Shown piece after piece: positions 6,665-13,855 of a DNA stretch of 19,658 bases; the stretch's first letter is position 1; each line of letters opens with the position of its first letter. The notes beneath the pieces are model-generated. The model was not told the DNA's origin. It did not search any database and saw only the letters and a list, made by a program, of their open reading frames with translations. Made by a program: the position numbers and the translations under genes. This DNA comes from an uncultured Negativicutes bacterium (GTDB taxonomy: Bacteria > Bacillota > Negativicutes > Acidaminococcales > Acidaminococcaceae): NCBI GenBank assembly GCA_937926555.1, contig CALAZX010000187.1:1-19658 (forward strand), written 5' to 3'.

Positions 6665-8524
6665 ATGAAAGAGAGTATGGATGAATTCAAGCGCAAAGTG
6701 CAGGAGAGCTCCGAAATTGTCGATGTCATCAACAGCTACGTCCCGCTGCAGAAGAAAGGCAGGTCCTACTGGGCCTGCTGCCCTTTTCATGGGGAGAAGA
6801 CACCTTCCTTCTCCGTGAACCGGGAGAAGCAGTTCTTCTACTGCTTCGGCTGCCATGCCGGCGGTGACGTGTTCACCTTCATCCAGAAGATAGAGAACTG
6901 CGATTTCAAGGAAGCCCTGAAGAAGCTGGCGGACCGGGCCAACATCCCCGTCCCCAATCTGTACCGCAGTCCGGAGGACATCCGGCGGAACGCGGAGAAG
7001 AAGCGGCTCCAGGATGTGAACGAGATCGCCGGGCGTTATTTCAGCGCCTGTCTGGAGAAGACCCCCTACGGGGCCAGGGTGAAGGAGTATCTCCACAACA
7101 GGGGAATCACCGACGAGATCATACAGCGCTTCTCGCTGGGCGCGTCCCTCCAGAGCTTCGGCTCCCTGCTGTCCAATCTGCGCCGCAAAGGCTGCGACCC
7201 CCGGGACCTGCTGAAAGCGGGCCTGGTGCGGGAGAAGAACGGACGGCTCATGGACGCCTTCATCGGACGGATGATGATCCCCATCAAGGATCCCAGAGGC
7301 CGCATTGTCGGCTTCGGCGGACGTGTGATCGACGACAAGCTGCCCAAGTACCTGAACACGGGCGAGACGGTGATCTTCCAGAAAAGGGAGACGCTGTTCG
7401 GCATGGATGTGGCGCTGAAACCCATCCGGGCCCGGAAACTGGTGATTGTGGTGGAAGGATATATGGACGCCATCAGCCTCCACGCCGCCGGTGTGGACTG
7501 GGCGGTGGCATCGCTGGGCACAGCTTTCAGCAAGGAGCACGCCAAGATGCTGGCCCGGATGAATGTGGACGCGGTGTTCTGTTATGACAGCGACGACGCC
7601 GGACGGCGGAACGCGGTGCGGGCGGTGACCATCGCCCGTGAGAACGGACTGCCGGTGAAAGTGATGAACGTGCCCGACGGGAAGGATCCCGACGAGTACA
7701 TCCGCAAAGCGGGCCAGGAAGCCTTCGAGAGACTGGTGGAAGGGGCCCGTGACGGCGTGGAGTTCCAGATCGATTATGAGATTTCCAAAATAAATATCAA
7801 CAGTGAAGAGGGAAAACAGCAGGCCGTGTCGAATATATCACCTTACGTGCCCAGAAAGAAGCAGTTGGACTTTGACCGGTATGTCCGGTACATCGCCAAC
7901 GAGCTGACAATCACGGAAGGTCTGATCAAAGACTGGCTGAGGCAGACCCCTTCTCCGGCGGCCCGCGGCGGACAGCAGGAATCCGTCCCCGCAGGCATGG
8001 TACCCGCACCTGAGCGGAGGGGCATCATCCCTCCCGCGGCGGTGGCGCCTCCCGGCGCCGCTCCCGTCAGCGTGGTGGATCCGGAGGAGCAGGCCGAGCT
8101 GGCCCTTCTGAAAGTGTGTTTCCGGTTTCCCGGCTTGATCGAGAGATACGCACCTCTTGTGGAGGAGGCGGGTTTCCGGTCTTCTGTCCGCAGCGGCATA
8201 TTCAACAAGATGAGGACCCTGATCCAGGAAGGATACCAGGAGTTCAACGGGGCCGTCTTCGCGGAGGAGGACGAGGAGACAAAGCGGGAAATTGCAAGGA
8301 TACAGGTGGACAGCTACACCCTGGAGGACGACGAGTCCATCGGGGAGCAGGCTGTGAAAGATTGTGTGAGCGTGATGCTGGAAGGCCGGTACAAGGCGGA
8401 GTACAACCGCCACCGCAAACTGGCGGACCAGTATCTGAACCAGGGAGACCCTGCGTTCCGCGAGGAGCTGCAGGCATGTATGGAGTGGAAAAGGAAGATA
8501 AAAGAGCTATATGGCAACGACTAA
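6665..8524 (+). CDS. dnaG: DNA primase
   Basis: This 619-residue primase makes RNA primers at the replication fork. The zinc-binding domain is C39-x2-H42-x17-C60-x2-C63, within CCPFHGEKTPSFSVNREK and FYCFGCHAGGDVF. The catalytic core has the RNA-polymerase-like segment (FIGRMMIPIKDPRGRIVGFG) and the TOPRIM motifs VVEGYMDAIS (Glu264) and CYDSDDAGRRNA (Asp308, Asp310). A Pro/Ala-rich linker (about 427-475) leads to the C-terminal domain that binds the DnaB helicase. The ATG at 6665 follows agggag with about 7 nt spacing. The AT-rich 128-nt spacer before it carries a possible -10 box TATAAG (6623-6628) without a clear -35, so a local promoter is possible but unproven. The last 14 nt overlap rpoD, giving translational coupling. 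Confidence 0.98.
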   Translation: MKESMDEFKRKVQESSEIVDVINSYVPLQKKGRSYWACCPFHGEKTPSFSVNREKQFFYCFGCHAGGDVFTFIQKIENCDFKEALKKLADRANIPVPNLYRSPEDIRRNAEKKRLQDVNEIAGRYFSACLEKTPYGARVKEYLHNRGITDEIIQRFSLGASLQSFGSLLSNLRRKGCDPRDLLKAGLVREKNGRLMDAFIGRMMIPIKDPRGRIVGFGGRVIDDKLPKYLNTGETVIFQKRETLFGMDVALKPIRARKLVIVVEGYMDAISLHAAGVDWAVASLGTAFSKEHAKMLARMNVDAVFCYDSDDAGRRNAVRAVTIARENGLPVKVMNVPDGKDPDEYIRKAGQEAFERLVEGARDGVEFQIDYEISKININSEEGKQQAVSNISPYVPRKKQLDFDRYVRYIANELTITEGLIKDWLRQTPSPAARGGQQESVPAGMVPAPERRGIIPPAAVAPPGAAPVSVVDPEEQAELALLKVCFRFPGLIERYAPLVEEAGFRSSVRSGIFNKMRTLIQEGYQEFNGAVFAEEDEETKREIARIQVDSYTLEDDESIGEQAVKDCVSVMLEGRYKAEYNRHRKLADQYLNQGDPAFREELQACMEWKRKIKELYGND

Positions 8525-10769
8525 GAAAGCAACTACAAAAAAACTGAATAGCGAGACCGCCGAGGTGAAGAAGACCGCGAAGAAGGCCACTGCGGCCGCA
8601 AAAGCGGCTGAAGAGAAGCAGTCTGCCGCGAAATCAGCGGGAGAAGCAGTAGAAGCTGAGAAAAAAGTCGCCCCCAAAAAAGCAGCGGCGAAAAAAACTG
8701 TGAAGAAAAAAGCCGATACTGCAGCCTCCTCTTCCACCAAAAAAGAGAAGACAACCAAAACCAAGGAAGAAAGCAAGGAATCGAAGACTGTGACTGTAAA
8801 AGAAGAGACGGCCAAGAAGGCCAAAGCAACAACGACCAAAGCGCAAGAGACCAAGAAAGAGCCGGCCAAGAAGACAGCCGCGAAGAAAACCGCAGCCAAG
8901 ACCGCGACCGCCAAAAAAGCGGACGTGAAGAAGGCGGAGAAAGCGGAGACCGCGGAAGAGACGAAGAAGGCCCCGGCCAAGAAGGCAGCCGCCAAGAAGA
9001 CCACGACGAAGAAGACCGCAGCCAAGGCGGAGGCGACCGCGGAGGAGAAGAAGGACGCCAAGAAGGCGGCAGCCAAGAAGAAGGCTTCCACCAAGAAGGC
9101 CACCGCGGCCAAGAACGCCAAAGCCAAGGAGAAGGCCGTGAAGGCCGCAGAGAACGCGGACACCGACGCGGAGAATGTGGAGACCGCATTCCCCATCGCC
9201 AAGGTGGCGGAGCTGGACGTGAAGGCGAAAGCCAACGGCGGCATGCTCTCCTACGGCGAGATCAACGACACCCTGCCTCCCGACGTTTTCGCACCGGAGA
9301 TCATCGAGGCTGTCTACGACTACCTGGCCAAGAACGGCGTGGTGGTTGTGGATGACGACGAGGATGACAACCTGGTGCCTCCCGCCGACGAGGACGGGGA
9401 GGAGGACTCCGAGGCCATCACCGAAGCGGATTTCGCCAGCATCAGCAGCTCTGAAGGCGTGAGCATCGATGACCCGGTGCGCATGTACCTGAAAGAGATC
9501 GGCCGCGTGCCTCTGCTGCAGAGCGAGGACGAAGTGAAACTGGCGAAGCGCATGGACAAGGGCAAACAGGCGGAACTGATCCTGGAAGGCAAAATGCCGG
9601 AAGGGGAGGAGCTGCCGGAAGTGGACACCTCCATGCCCGTGGATGACATCATCGACCATCTCCGGGAGATGCTGACCGTGGAGCGCGGCAAGACCGACTC
9701 CTGCTCCATCCCCCGTATTTTCCGTATTCTCCAGGACAGCCACAAGAACGGCAGAACCACCTCCGCGGAGCAGTTCGCCGCCATGACGGACACTTTCACC
9801 AAAGAGGAGCGCATCCGTCTGGTGAAGATCCTGGACGAGGAGGGCATCCCTCATAAGGACTTCGACGGAGCCAACAGCGGCAAACCCGAGAGCACCGAGA
9901 TCGAGGAGAACCACCTGTTCGAGATCAAGGCGCTGCTGGACGCCATGGAGGACCGTCTGAAGGACGATCCCGACGAGGATCACCGCACCCGTTTCCAGGA
10001 TGCGAAAGACGAGTACAAGAAACTGCTTCTCCACATCCAGAAACAGGGCGACGAGGCGAAACGCCATCTGTCCAACGCCAACCTGCGTCTGGTGGTGAGC
10101 ATCGCCAAACGCTATGTGGGCCGCGGCATGCTGTTCCTGGACCTGATCCAGGAGGGCAACCTGGGTCTGATCAAGGCCGTGGAGAAGTTCGACTACAACA
10201 AAGGTTTCAAATTCAGCACCTACGCCACCTGGTGGATCCGCCAGGCCATCACCCGCGCCATCGCGGACCAGGCCCGCACGATCCGTATCCCGGTGCATAT
10301 GGTGGAGACCATCAACAAGCTGATCCGCGTAAGCCGTCAGCTGCTGCAGGAACTGGGCAGGGAACCGACTCCCCAGGAGATCGCCGACGAGATGGAGATC
10401 ACCGAGGAGCGCGTCCGGGAGATCCAGAAGATCGCCCAGGAGCCCGTATCCCTGGAGACACCTATCGGCGAGGAGGAGGACTCCCATCTGGGAGACTTCA
10501 TCGAGGACCACGACGCCCCGGCTCCTTCCGAGGCCGCGTCCTACGCCCTGCTGAAAGAGAAGCTGGAAGAGGTGCTGGGCACCCTCAGTGAGCGCGAGCG
10601 TGAGGTTCTCATCCTCCGTTTCGGTCTGCAGGACGGACGCCAGCGGACCCTGGAAGAGGTGGGACAGCACTTCGGCGTGACCCGTGAGCGTATCCGCCAG
10701 ATCGAGGCGAAAGCGCTGCGCCGTCTGCGGAGCAAACGCTGCCACCAGCTGAGAGATTTCATCGACTGA
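8511..10769 (+). CDS. rpoD: Primary sigma factor RpoD with a long Lys/Ala-rich N-terminal tail
   Basis: This 752-residue protein is the housekeeping sigma factor that directs RNA polymerase to -35/-10 promoters. In order: residues 1-216 are a low-complexity Lys/Ala/Thr/Glu tail; about 225-280 is sigma region 1.1 (GGMLSYGEINDTLPPDVFAP); 281-302 is acidic; region 1.2 starts at DDPVRMYLKEIGRVPLL (320-336); about 353-515 is a spacer; region 2 has NANLRLVVSIAKRYVGRGM, LDLIQEGNLGLIKAVEKF and FKFSTYATWWIRQAITRAI; region 3 spans about 590-670; region 4 ends in GVTRERIRQIEAKALRRLR. The sigma core is complete. Typical Firmicutes SigA is about 370 residues, so both the tail and the spacer are additions. 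Mycobacterial SigA and Streptomyces HrdB have comparable basic tails (known), so this is probably convergent. The start overlaps dnaG; region 1.1 is in frame with the tail, which argues against a frameshift artefact. Confidence 0.98.
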   Translation: MATTKKATTKKLNSETAEVKKTAKKATAAAKAAEEKQSAAKSAGEAVEAEKKVAPKKAAAKKTVKKKADTAASSSTKKEKTTKTKEESKESKTVTVKEETAKKAKATTTKAQETKKEPAKKTAAKKTAAKTATAKKADVKKAEKAETAEETKKAPAKKAAAKKTTTKKTAAKAEATAEEKKDAKKAAAKKKASTKKATAAKNAKAKEKAVKAAENADTDAENVETAFPIAKVAELDVKAKANGGMLSYGEINDTLPPDVFAPEIIEAVYDYLAKNGVVVVDDDEDDNLVPPADEDGEEDSEAITEADFASISSSEGVSIDDPVRMYLKEIGRVPLLQSEDEVKLAKRMDKGKQAELILEGKMPEGEELPEVDTSMPVDDIIDHLREMLTVERGKTDSCSIPRIFRILQDSHKNGRTTSAEQFAAMTDTFTKEERIRLVKILDEEGIPHKDFDGANSGKPESTEIEENHLFEIKALLDAMEDRLKDDPDEDHRTRFQDAKDEYKKLLLHIQKQGDEAKRHLSNANLRLVVSIAKRYVGRGMLFLDLIQEGNLGLIKAVEKFDYNKGFKFSTYATWWIRQAITRAIADQARTIRIPVHMVETINKLIRVSRQLLQELGREPTPQEIADEMEITEERVREIQKIAQEPVSLETPIGEEEDSHLGDFIEDHDAPAPSEAASYALLKEKLEEVLGTLSEREREVLILRFGLQDGRQRTLEEVGQHFGVTRERIRQIEAKALRRLRSKRCHQLRDFID
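8520..9160 (+). repeat. Low-complexity Lys/Ala codon tract within rpoD
   Basis: The DNA is dominated by lysine and alanine codons with degenerate AKK/KKA/KKT units (for example APAKKAAAKKTTTKKTAAK near residues 154-171). Lysine codons shift along the tract: AAA is frequent in roughly the first 390 nt, with A runs of six or seven (8536, 8664, 8676, 8691, 8707, 8738), while AAG is used almost exclusively after about 8930. There is no exact tandem repeat unit, so expansion, if that was the origin, is old. Confidence 0.85.
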
Positions 10770-10841
10770 CCAGGGTCACTGACCACGGATACAGAACCGG
10801 CGGAGAAGATTGGCGCCAGAACCCGGAACGGGCGATAAACC

Positions 10842-10870
10842 TTGACACTCGCCGGGTATTCGGGTAAAAT
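10842..10870 (+). promoter_or_regulatory. Strong promoter of the CAU tRNA gene
   Basis: A consensus TTGACA (10842-10847) is 17 bp from TAAAAT (10865-10870). Transcription would start near 10877, about 15 nt before the mature tRNA. The RNase P RNA gene in this window has the same TTGACA-17-TAAAAT arrangement. Confidence 0.9.
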
Positions 10871-10891
10871 AACCTTATTGGTTTTAGAATT

Positions 10892-10966
10892 GGGCCTATA
10901 GCTCAGTGGTAGAGCCGTCGGCTCATAACCGATTGGTCCAAGGTTCGAATCCTTGTGGGCCCACCA
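10892..10966 (+). tRNA. tRNA with CAU anticodon, probably tRNA-Ile2 (or elongator tRNA-Met)
   Basis: A complete 75-nt cloverleaf with encoded CCA. The acceptor stem is gggccta with tgggccc, the D stem gctc with gagc, and the anticodon stem gtcgg with ccgat around loop ctcataa (anticodon cat at 10924-10926); the T stem is caagg with ccttg around ttcgaat. The G1-C72 pair and the absence of three G-C pairs in the anticodon stem exclude initiator tRNA. C4-G69, C5-G68 and A37-A38 match known identity elements for the TilS enzyme, which makes lysidine at C34 of tRNA-Ile2, so AUA decoding is more likely than AUG. This is an inference from E. coli rules. It has its own promoter and terminator. Confidence 0.95.
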
Positions 10967-10976
10967 ATCTAAACAC

Positions 10977-11006
10977 AACGGTTCTCCTTCGGGGGAACCG
11001 TTTTTT
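10977..11006 (+). terminator. Terminator of the tRNA gene
   Basis: Arms aacggttctcc (10977-10987) and ggggaaccgtt (10992-11002) form an 11-bp stem (one G-U pair) closed by a TTCG tetraloop and followed by six T (11001-11006). It ends only 15 nt before the trmK start codon. Confidence 0.93.
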
Positions 11007-11021
11007 ATTGAGGAGGATATC

Positions 11022-11708
11022 ATGAATATAGGAGAACGGCTGGAGCTGGTGGCATCCCTGGTGTCCGCCTGCGATTGCGCGGCGGACATCGGCACCGACC
11101 ACGCCTATGTGCCGGTGCGCCTGGTGGAGCGGGGGACCTGCTCCCGGGTCATCGCCTCGGACATCGTGGCCGGACCCTGCCGGGCAGCGGCGGAGACCGT
11201 CATGCTCCACGGCCTGATGGACAAGATAGAGGTGCGCCGGGCACCGGGACTGCAGGGAATCGCCCCCGGAGAGGCCCAAGCCGCGGTGATCGCGGGAATG
11301 GGAGGCGCCACCATCGCGGAGATCCTGGGGGAGGTGCCGGAGACGGCGCAGTCCATCGGGACTTTCGTGCTGCAGCCCATGAACGCGGCAGCGCTGCTGA
11401 GGCGCTGGCTGGCGGGGCACGGCTACCGGATCGGGGCGGAGGCCCTGTGCCGGGACGCGGGACGGCTTTACGTGGTGCTGCGGGCAGTGTATGAGGGAAC
11501 CCCCTATCTGCTCACCGACCTGGAGGCGGAAGTGGGCCCCTGCCTGCTGAAGGAGCGGCCGGAACTGTTCCGGGACCAGGTGGAGGAGCTGCTGCAGTCG
11601 GCCCGCACCCTGCTGGAACGGATGGGCCGCAGCGAGGCGGCGAGACAGACAAAGAAATACCGCTACTGGCAGCGGATGGAGAGTGAACTGGAGGCGTTGC
11701 TGCAATGA
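11022..11708 (+). CDS. trmK: tRNA (adenine-22-N1)-methyltransferase
   Basis: This 228-residue SAM-dependent methyltransferase (YqfN/TrmK family) forms m1A at position 22 of tRNAs. It shows the class I SAM-binding motif AADIGTDHAYVPVRLVERG near residues 20-38, followed by IASDIVAGPCRAAAE, the catalytic-loop motif VIAGMGGATIAEILG, and LQPMNAAALLRRWLAGHGY. The C-terminal helical coiled-coil region of the family is present. The ATG at 11022 has a strong aggagg (11011-11016) 5 nt upstream. The tRNA terminator ends 15 nt before the start, leaving no room for a separate promoter, so expression must come from readthrough. The tRNA gene next to it has G, not A, at position 22, so it is not a substrate. 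The stop overlaps the next start by 4 nt. Confidence 0.93.
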   Translation: MNIGERLELVASLVSACDCAADIGTDHAYVPVRLVERGTCSRVIASDIVAGPCRAAAETVMLHGLMDKIEVRRAPGLQGIAPGEAQAAVIAGMGGATIAEILGEVPETAQSIGTFVLQPMNAAALLRRWLAGHGYRIGAEALCRDAGRLYVVLRAVYEGTPYLLTDLEAEVGPCLLKERPELFRDQVEELLQSARTLLERMGRSEAARQTKKYRYWQRMESELEALLQ

Positions 11709-12499
11709 CCGCGAAAGTCAGAGATATCGTGAAAATGCTGAATGACATGGCTCCTCCCGCCCTGGCGGAGGAGTGGGACAACGTGGGACTGCTGGTAGGC
11801 CGGCAGGACGCGCCGGTGAAACGGCTCATGGTGGCCCTGGACTTCTCGGAGTCCGTGCTGGAGCAGGCCATCCGTGACAAGGCGGACATGGTGGTGACCC
11901 ACCACCCGGTGATCTTCAAAGGCGTGCGGCAGCTCACCGACGGCCACTGGCATACCCGGCTGCTGCTGGACGCGGCGGCCAACCATATCGCCGTCTACAG
12001 CGCCCATACCAACCTGGACAGCGCCGCCGGCGGCGTCAACGACGTGCTGGCCCGTATCCTGGGGCTGGAGCATGTGGAGGGTCTCAACGGGGAACACGGC
12101 AACCTGGCAGGTATCGGCCGCATCGGCTCCCTGCCGGTGCCCATGGCCCTGGCGGAGTTCGCCGGCAAGGTGAAGCAGAGCCTGAAGCTGGAACGGGTGG
12201 TCTATGTGGACGGCGGCCGCACTGTGCGCCGGGTGGCCGTCTGCGGCGGCAGCGGCATGGATTTCCTGGACGCTGTCCGGGAGGCCGGGGCCGACACCTT
12301 CGTCACCGGCGACGTGAAGTACCATGAGGCCCAGGAGGCCGCGGGACTGGGGATCAACCTTATCGACGCGGGCCACCAGGGGACGGAGCTTCCCGTGGTG
12401 AACAGCCTGGCGGACCGTCTGGCGCTGCGCCTCACCAAAGAGGATTACGCCGTGGACATCCGCATCGCCTCCGAGGCGCCGGTGATCCGTTTCCTCTGA
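11705..12499 (+). CDS. Nif3-like dinuclear metal centre hexameric protein
   Basis: This 264-residue protein is a member of the Nif3 (YqfO/YbgI, GTP cyclohydrolase I type 2) family, toroidal hexamers with a two-metal site and uncertain physiological function. Family motifs are EEWDNVGLLVGR near the N-terminus, DMVVTHHPVIFKG (paired histidines), YSAHTNLDSAAGGVND, GSGMDFLDAVREAGADTFVTG and the C-terminal DAGHQGTELPVV, which supplies the last His and Glu ligands. It is the short form: the PII/CutA-like insert found in the 373-residue Bacillus YqfO is absent. Its ATG overlaps the trmK stop in the ATGA arrangement, so translation is coupled. Conserved trmK-nif3 pairing is standard in Firmicutes but does not reveal the role. 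Confidence 0.95.
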   Translation: MTAKVRDIVKMLNDMAPPALAEEWDNVGLLVGRQDAPVKRLMVALDFSESVLEQAIRDKADMVVTHHPVIFKGVRQLTDGHWHTRLLLDAAANHIAVYSAHTNLDSAAGGVNDVLARILGLEHVEGLNGEHGNLAGIGRIGSLPVPMALAEFAGKVKQSLKLERVVYVDGGRTVRRVAVCGGSGMDFLDAVREAGADTFVTGDVKYHEAQEAAGLGINLIDAGHQGTELPVVNSLADRLALRLTKEDYAVDIRIASEAPVIRFL

Positions 12500-12517
12500 C
12501 ACTTTGGACATCCGGTG

Positions 12518-12546
12518 GTGACGGAGTCACCGCAGTATGATATAAT
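12518..12546 (+). promoter_or_regulatory. Promoter with extended -10 and inverted repeat over the -35
   Basis: GTGACG (12518-12523, 4 of 6) is 17 bp from a perfect TATAAT (12541-12546) preceded by TGA, an extended -10 element. A perfect inverted repeat, ggtgac-gga-gtcacc (12517-12531), overlaps the -35 box and could be an operator. It would drive the YhaM-like exoribonuclease gene. Confidence 0.8.
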
Positions 12547-12568
12547 AGGATATATTCAGAAACAATGG

Positions 12569-12606
12569 CAGCTGCAGGTTCAGAAATGCGTTCTGAACTG
12601 CAGCTG
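12569..12606 (+). promoter_or_regulatory. Long hairpin in the exoribonuclease leader
   Basis: The arms 12569-12585 (cagctgcaggttcagaa) and 12591-12606 (ttctgaactgcagctg) pair over 16 bp with one bulged G and a 5-nt loop. The sequence after it is only mildly T-rich (gtttgaatttt), so termination would be weak at best. The ribosome-binding site begins 12 nt later. Long leader hairpins are used for autoregulation of other exoribonuclease genes (pnp in E. coli), which suggests a testable role. Confidence 0.6.
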
Positions 12607-12630
12607 TTTGAATTTTAGAGAGGTGTTTGT

Positions 12631-13707
12631 ATGTTAAATGAGATCAAACCGGGCCAGCGGATCTGTCAGGCTGTGATCCTGCGGCTCCAGAAAGTGGGGA
12701 ACTCCTCCAACGGCGGCGTCTTCGCCCGCGGCATGGCCGAGGACAACAGCGGCAAGGTGCAGTTCATCTGCTTCGAGAAAGAGATTGTCAACCGGATGCG
12801 GAACCTGAGCGGTCCGGAGGCCATGATCGTCACCGGCAACGTGGACATCGTGAAATACTCCAAGGACCTGGCCTTCCAGATCGTGGTGCAGCGGATGGAG
12901 GAGCCTTTGCCGGAGGATGACCTGAGCAACCTGCTGCCCGCCGGCGACTTCGACATGGAGCTCTACCGGAACAAGCTCCAGGGCCTCATTGCCCTGATCC
13001 GGAAACCCACCATCCGGAGCCTGCTGGAGAAGATCTTCAGCGGCCCCTTCCTGGAGGATTTCTGCAAGAACCCCGCCGGCATGCGGATGCATCACGCTTA
13101 CCTGGGCGGCCTGCTGGAGCACTCCGTGGACGTGGCGTCCCTGGCCGTGAGCATGGCCGACAGCATCGGCAAGGTGGACAAGGACCTGGTCATCGCCGGC
13201 GCCCTGCTCCACGATATCGGCAAAGTGCGTGAGATCAGCGCCAACATCGGCTTCCCGTACACCACGGAAGGCCGTCTGCTGGGCCATATCACCATGTCCG
13301 CCTTCATGGTCCGCGAGGCCGCCATGGAGCTGAAGATCCCCATGAGCCAGCTGTCCATGCTGGAGCATATCATCCTGTCCCATCACGGTGACAACGAGAA
13401 GGGCTCCCCCATGGCCTGCGCCACCAAAGAGGCCTTCATCGTCCATTACGCGGACTCCCTGAACGCCATCATGAACCAGTTCGATGTGAAGGACAAGAAG
13501 AATCCCTGGGAGTTCAACCGGATGCTCCAGCGGTTCCTCTACGTGAAAGAGCCGGAAGCCCGGAAAGCACCGGCCCCTGCCGGCATCCAGACGGAGATTC
13601 CCCGCGGGTCCGAAGCCGGCGAGGTGAAAGGGCAGAAAGCAGGGGAGAAGAAAGACGGCGAGATCAAAGTGGGCCCCGACAAGTGCAACGGCGCCCTGTT
13701 CTGCTGA
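12631..13707 (+). CDS. YhaM-like 3'-5' exoribonuclease (OB fold plus HD domain)
   Basis: This 358-residue protein resembles YhaM of Bacillus, a cytoplasmic 3'-5' exoribonuclease. Residues about 10-95 form the OB-fold nucleic-acid-binding domain (GGVFARGMAEDNSGKVQFIC, MIVTGNVDIVKYSKDL). Residues about 150-300 form the HD phosphohydrolase core with His164 (GGLLEHSVDVA), His194-Asp195 (ALLHDIGKVRE), His219, His251-His252 (ILSHHGDNEKGSP) and Asp275 (VHYADSLNA). The last 50 residues are an extra charged tail (EVKGQKAGEKKDGEIK) ending in CNGALFC, making it about 40 residues longer than Bacillus YhaM. The ATG at 12631 follows gagaggtg (12618-12625). It has its own promoter and a long leader hairpin, and lies upstream of the RNase P RNA gene, placing two RNA-processing functions together. 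Confidence 0.92.
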   Translation: MLNEIKPGQRICQAVILRLQKVGNSSNGGVFARGMAEDNSGKVQFICFEKEIVNRMRNLSGPEAMIVTGNVDIVKYSKDLAFQIVVQRMEEPLPEDDLSNLLPAGDFDMELYRNKLQGLIALIRKPTIRSLLEKIFSGPFLEDFCKNPAGMRMHHAYLGGLLEHSVDVASLAVSMADSIGKVDKDLVIAGALLHDIGKVREISANIGFPYTTEGRLLGHITMSAFMVREAAMELKIPMSQLSMLEHIILSHHGDNEKGSPMACATKEAFIVHYADSLNAIMNQFDVKDKKNPWEFNRMLQRFLYVKEPEARKAPAPAGIQTEIPRGSEAGEVKGQKAGEKKDGEIKVGPDKCNGALFC

Positions 13708-13740
13708 ATCTGAAATTCTGTGAAAAATCGGTAAAACGCT

Positions 13741-13769
13741 TTGACAGGAGCGGCTTACTGTGTTAAAAT
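13741..13769 (+). promoter_or_regulatory. Strong promoter of the RNase P RNA gene
   Basis: A consensus TTGACA (13741-13746) is 17 bp from TAAAAT (13764-13769), giving a start near 13776. The first conserved helix of the RNA begins about 80 nt later, so the primary transcript has a sizeable 5' leader. Confidence 0.9.
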
Positions 13770-13855
13770 CTGTTAGGACTTGAAAAGAGGACGGCTGTCC
13801 GCTGGATCAGGTCCATGAACAAAGATATGACAGTCCCTCCGGGGATTTCATATAC

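Noticed and set aside
8511..9160. Lys/Ala tail of RpoD as a separate histone-like gene or a frameshift artefact
   Set aside because: There is no stop or new start between the tail and region 1.1, the frame is continuous, and other bacteria have basic sigma tails.
8634..10745. 703-residue open frame antisense to rpoD
   Set aside because: It is a codon-bias shadow: the plus strand encodes a complete sigma factor, and the antisense protein is low-complexity with no recognisable domain or ribosome-binding site.
10892..10966. Initiator tRNA-fMet
   Set aside because: G1 pairs with C72 and the anticodon stem lacks the three consecutive G-C pairs typical of initiators.
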